From Clostridia bacterium (GTDB taxonomy: Bacteria; Bacillota; Clostridia; Oscillospirales; CAG-272), in assembly GCA_017416885.1 (NCBI GenBank), contig JAFQAM010000268.1:1-13744 (forward strand): 13,744 nucleotides of DNA, given 5' to 3'. The position numbers and the translations under genes are program-made. The notes under the pieces were generated by a model. The model saw only the letters and a program-made list of their open reading frames with translations, ran no database searches and was not told where the DNA came from. This document shows, piece after piece, positions 13,740 to 13,744 of the stretch (position 1 is its first letter; the number at the start of each line of letters is the position of its first letter).

Positions 13740-13744
13740 TAGTA

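Overview
The window reads as a chromosomal segment of a low-GC, endospore-forming Firmicute of class Clostridia, probably near the Oscillospiraceae/Ruminococcaceae. Signs are the AT-rich coding sequence, strong Shine-Dalgarno sites, frequent GTG/TTG starts, hemZ, yabP and yabQ. The family-level guess is inference from gene content only.

Bases 1-7588 are one dense rightward housekeeping run: the 3' part of recJ (cut by the left edge), a bifunctional rel (ppGpp synthetase/hydrolase), hemZ, a uridine-kinase-like P-loop kinase, and a MurJ/SpoVB-type flippase. Gaps are 10-25 nt, each with a Shine-Dalgarno sequence, and the run ends in an AT-rich terminator overlapping the flippase stop. Bases 7636-9254 hold a second conserved block: hup with its own promoter and terminator, rqcP (yabO), then the sporulation pair yabP-yabQ. 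Together with the upstream flippase this matches the Bacillus yabM-yabN-yabO-yabP-yabQ order, with hup where mazG/yabN would be and no divIC after yabQ.

From 9255 rightward the content becomes accessory. A small Cys-rich DUF1540-type gene (minus) diverges from a tRNA-Pro(GGG) gene that has its own promoter, an encoded CCA and a long terminator. Beyond the tRNA is about 1.7 kb (9760-11400) that looks like an island: three copies of a 12-bp direct repeat, one forming a 13-bp palindrome; a perfect-consensus promoter; two successive clusters of RNA hairpins each ending in a U-run; and an unrecognised 336-aa gene. Next come a small unrecognised helical gene (112 aa, possibly frameshifted at its 3' end) and a strong bidirectional terminator. 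Last is a leftward gene for an ECF-type sigma factor carrying an additional winged-helix and a roughly 300-residue unassigned C-terminal region. Its promoter is visible at 13635-13663, and the window ends in another hairpin that would terminate a leftward gene outside it.

The best candidates for something undescribed are the hairpin-rich RNA region at 9945-10202 with the orphan gene it precedes, and the sigma factor with its large C-terminal extension. No CRISPR array, rRNA, recognisable transposase or recombinase was found.
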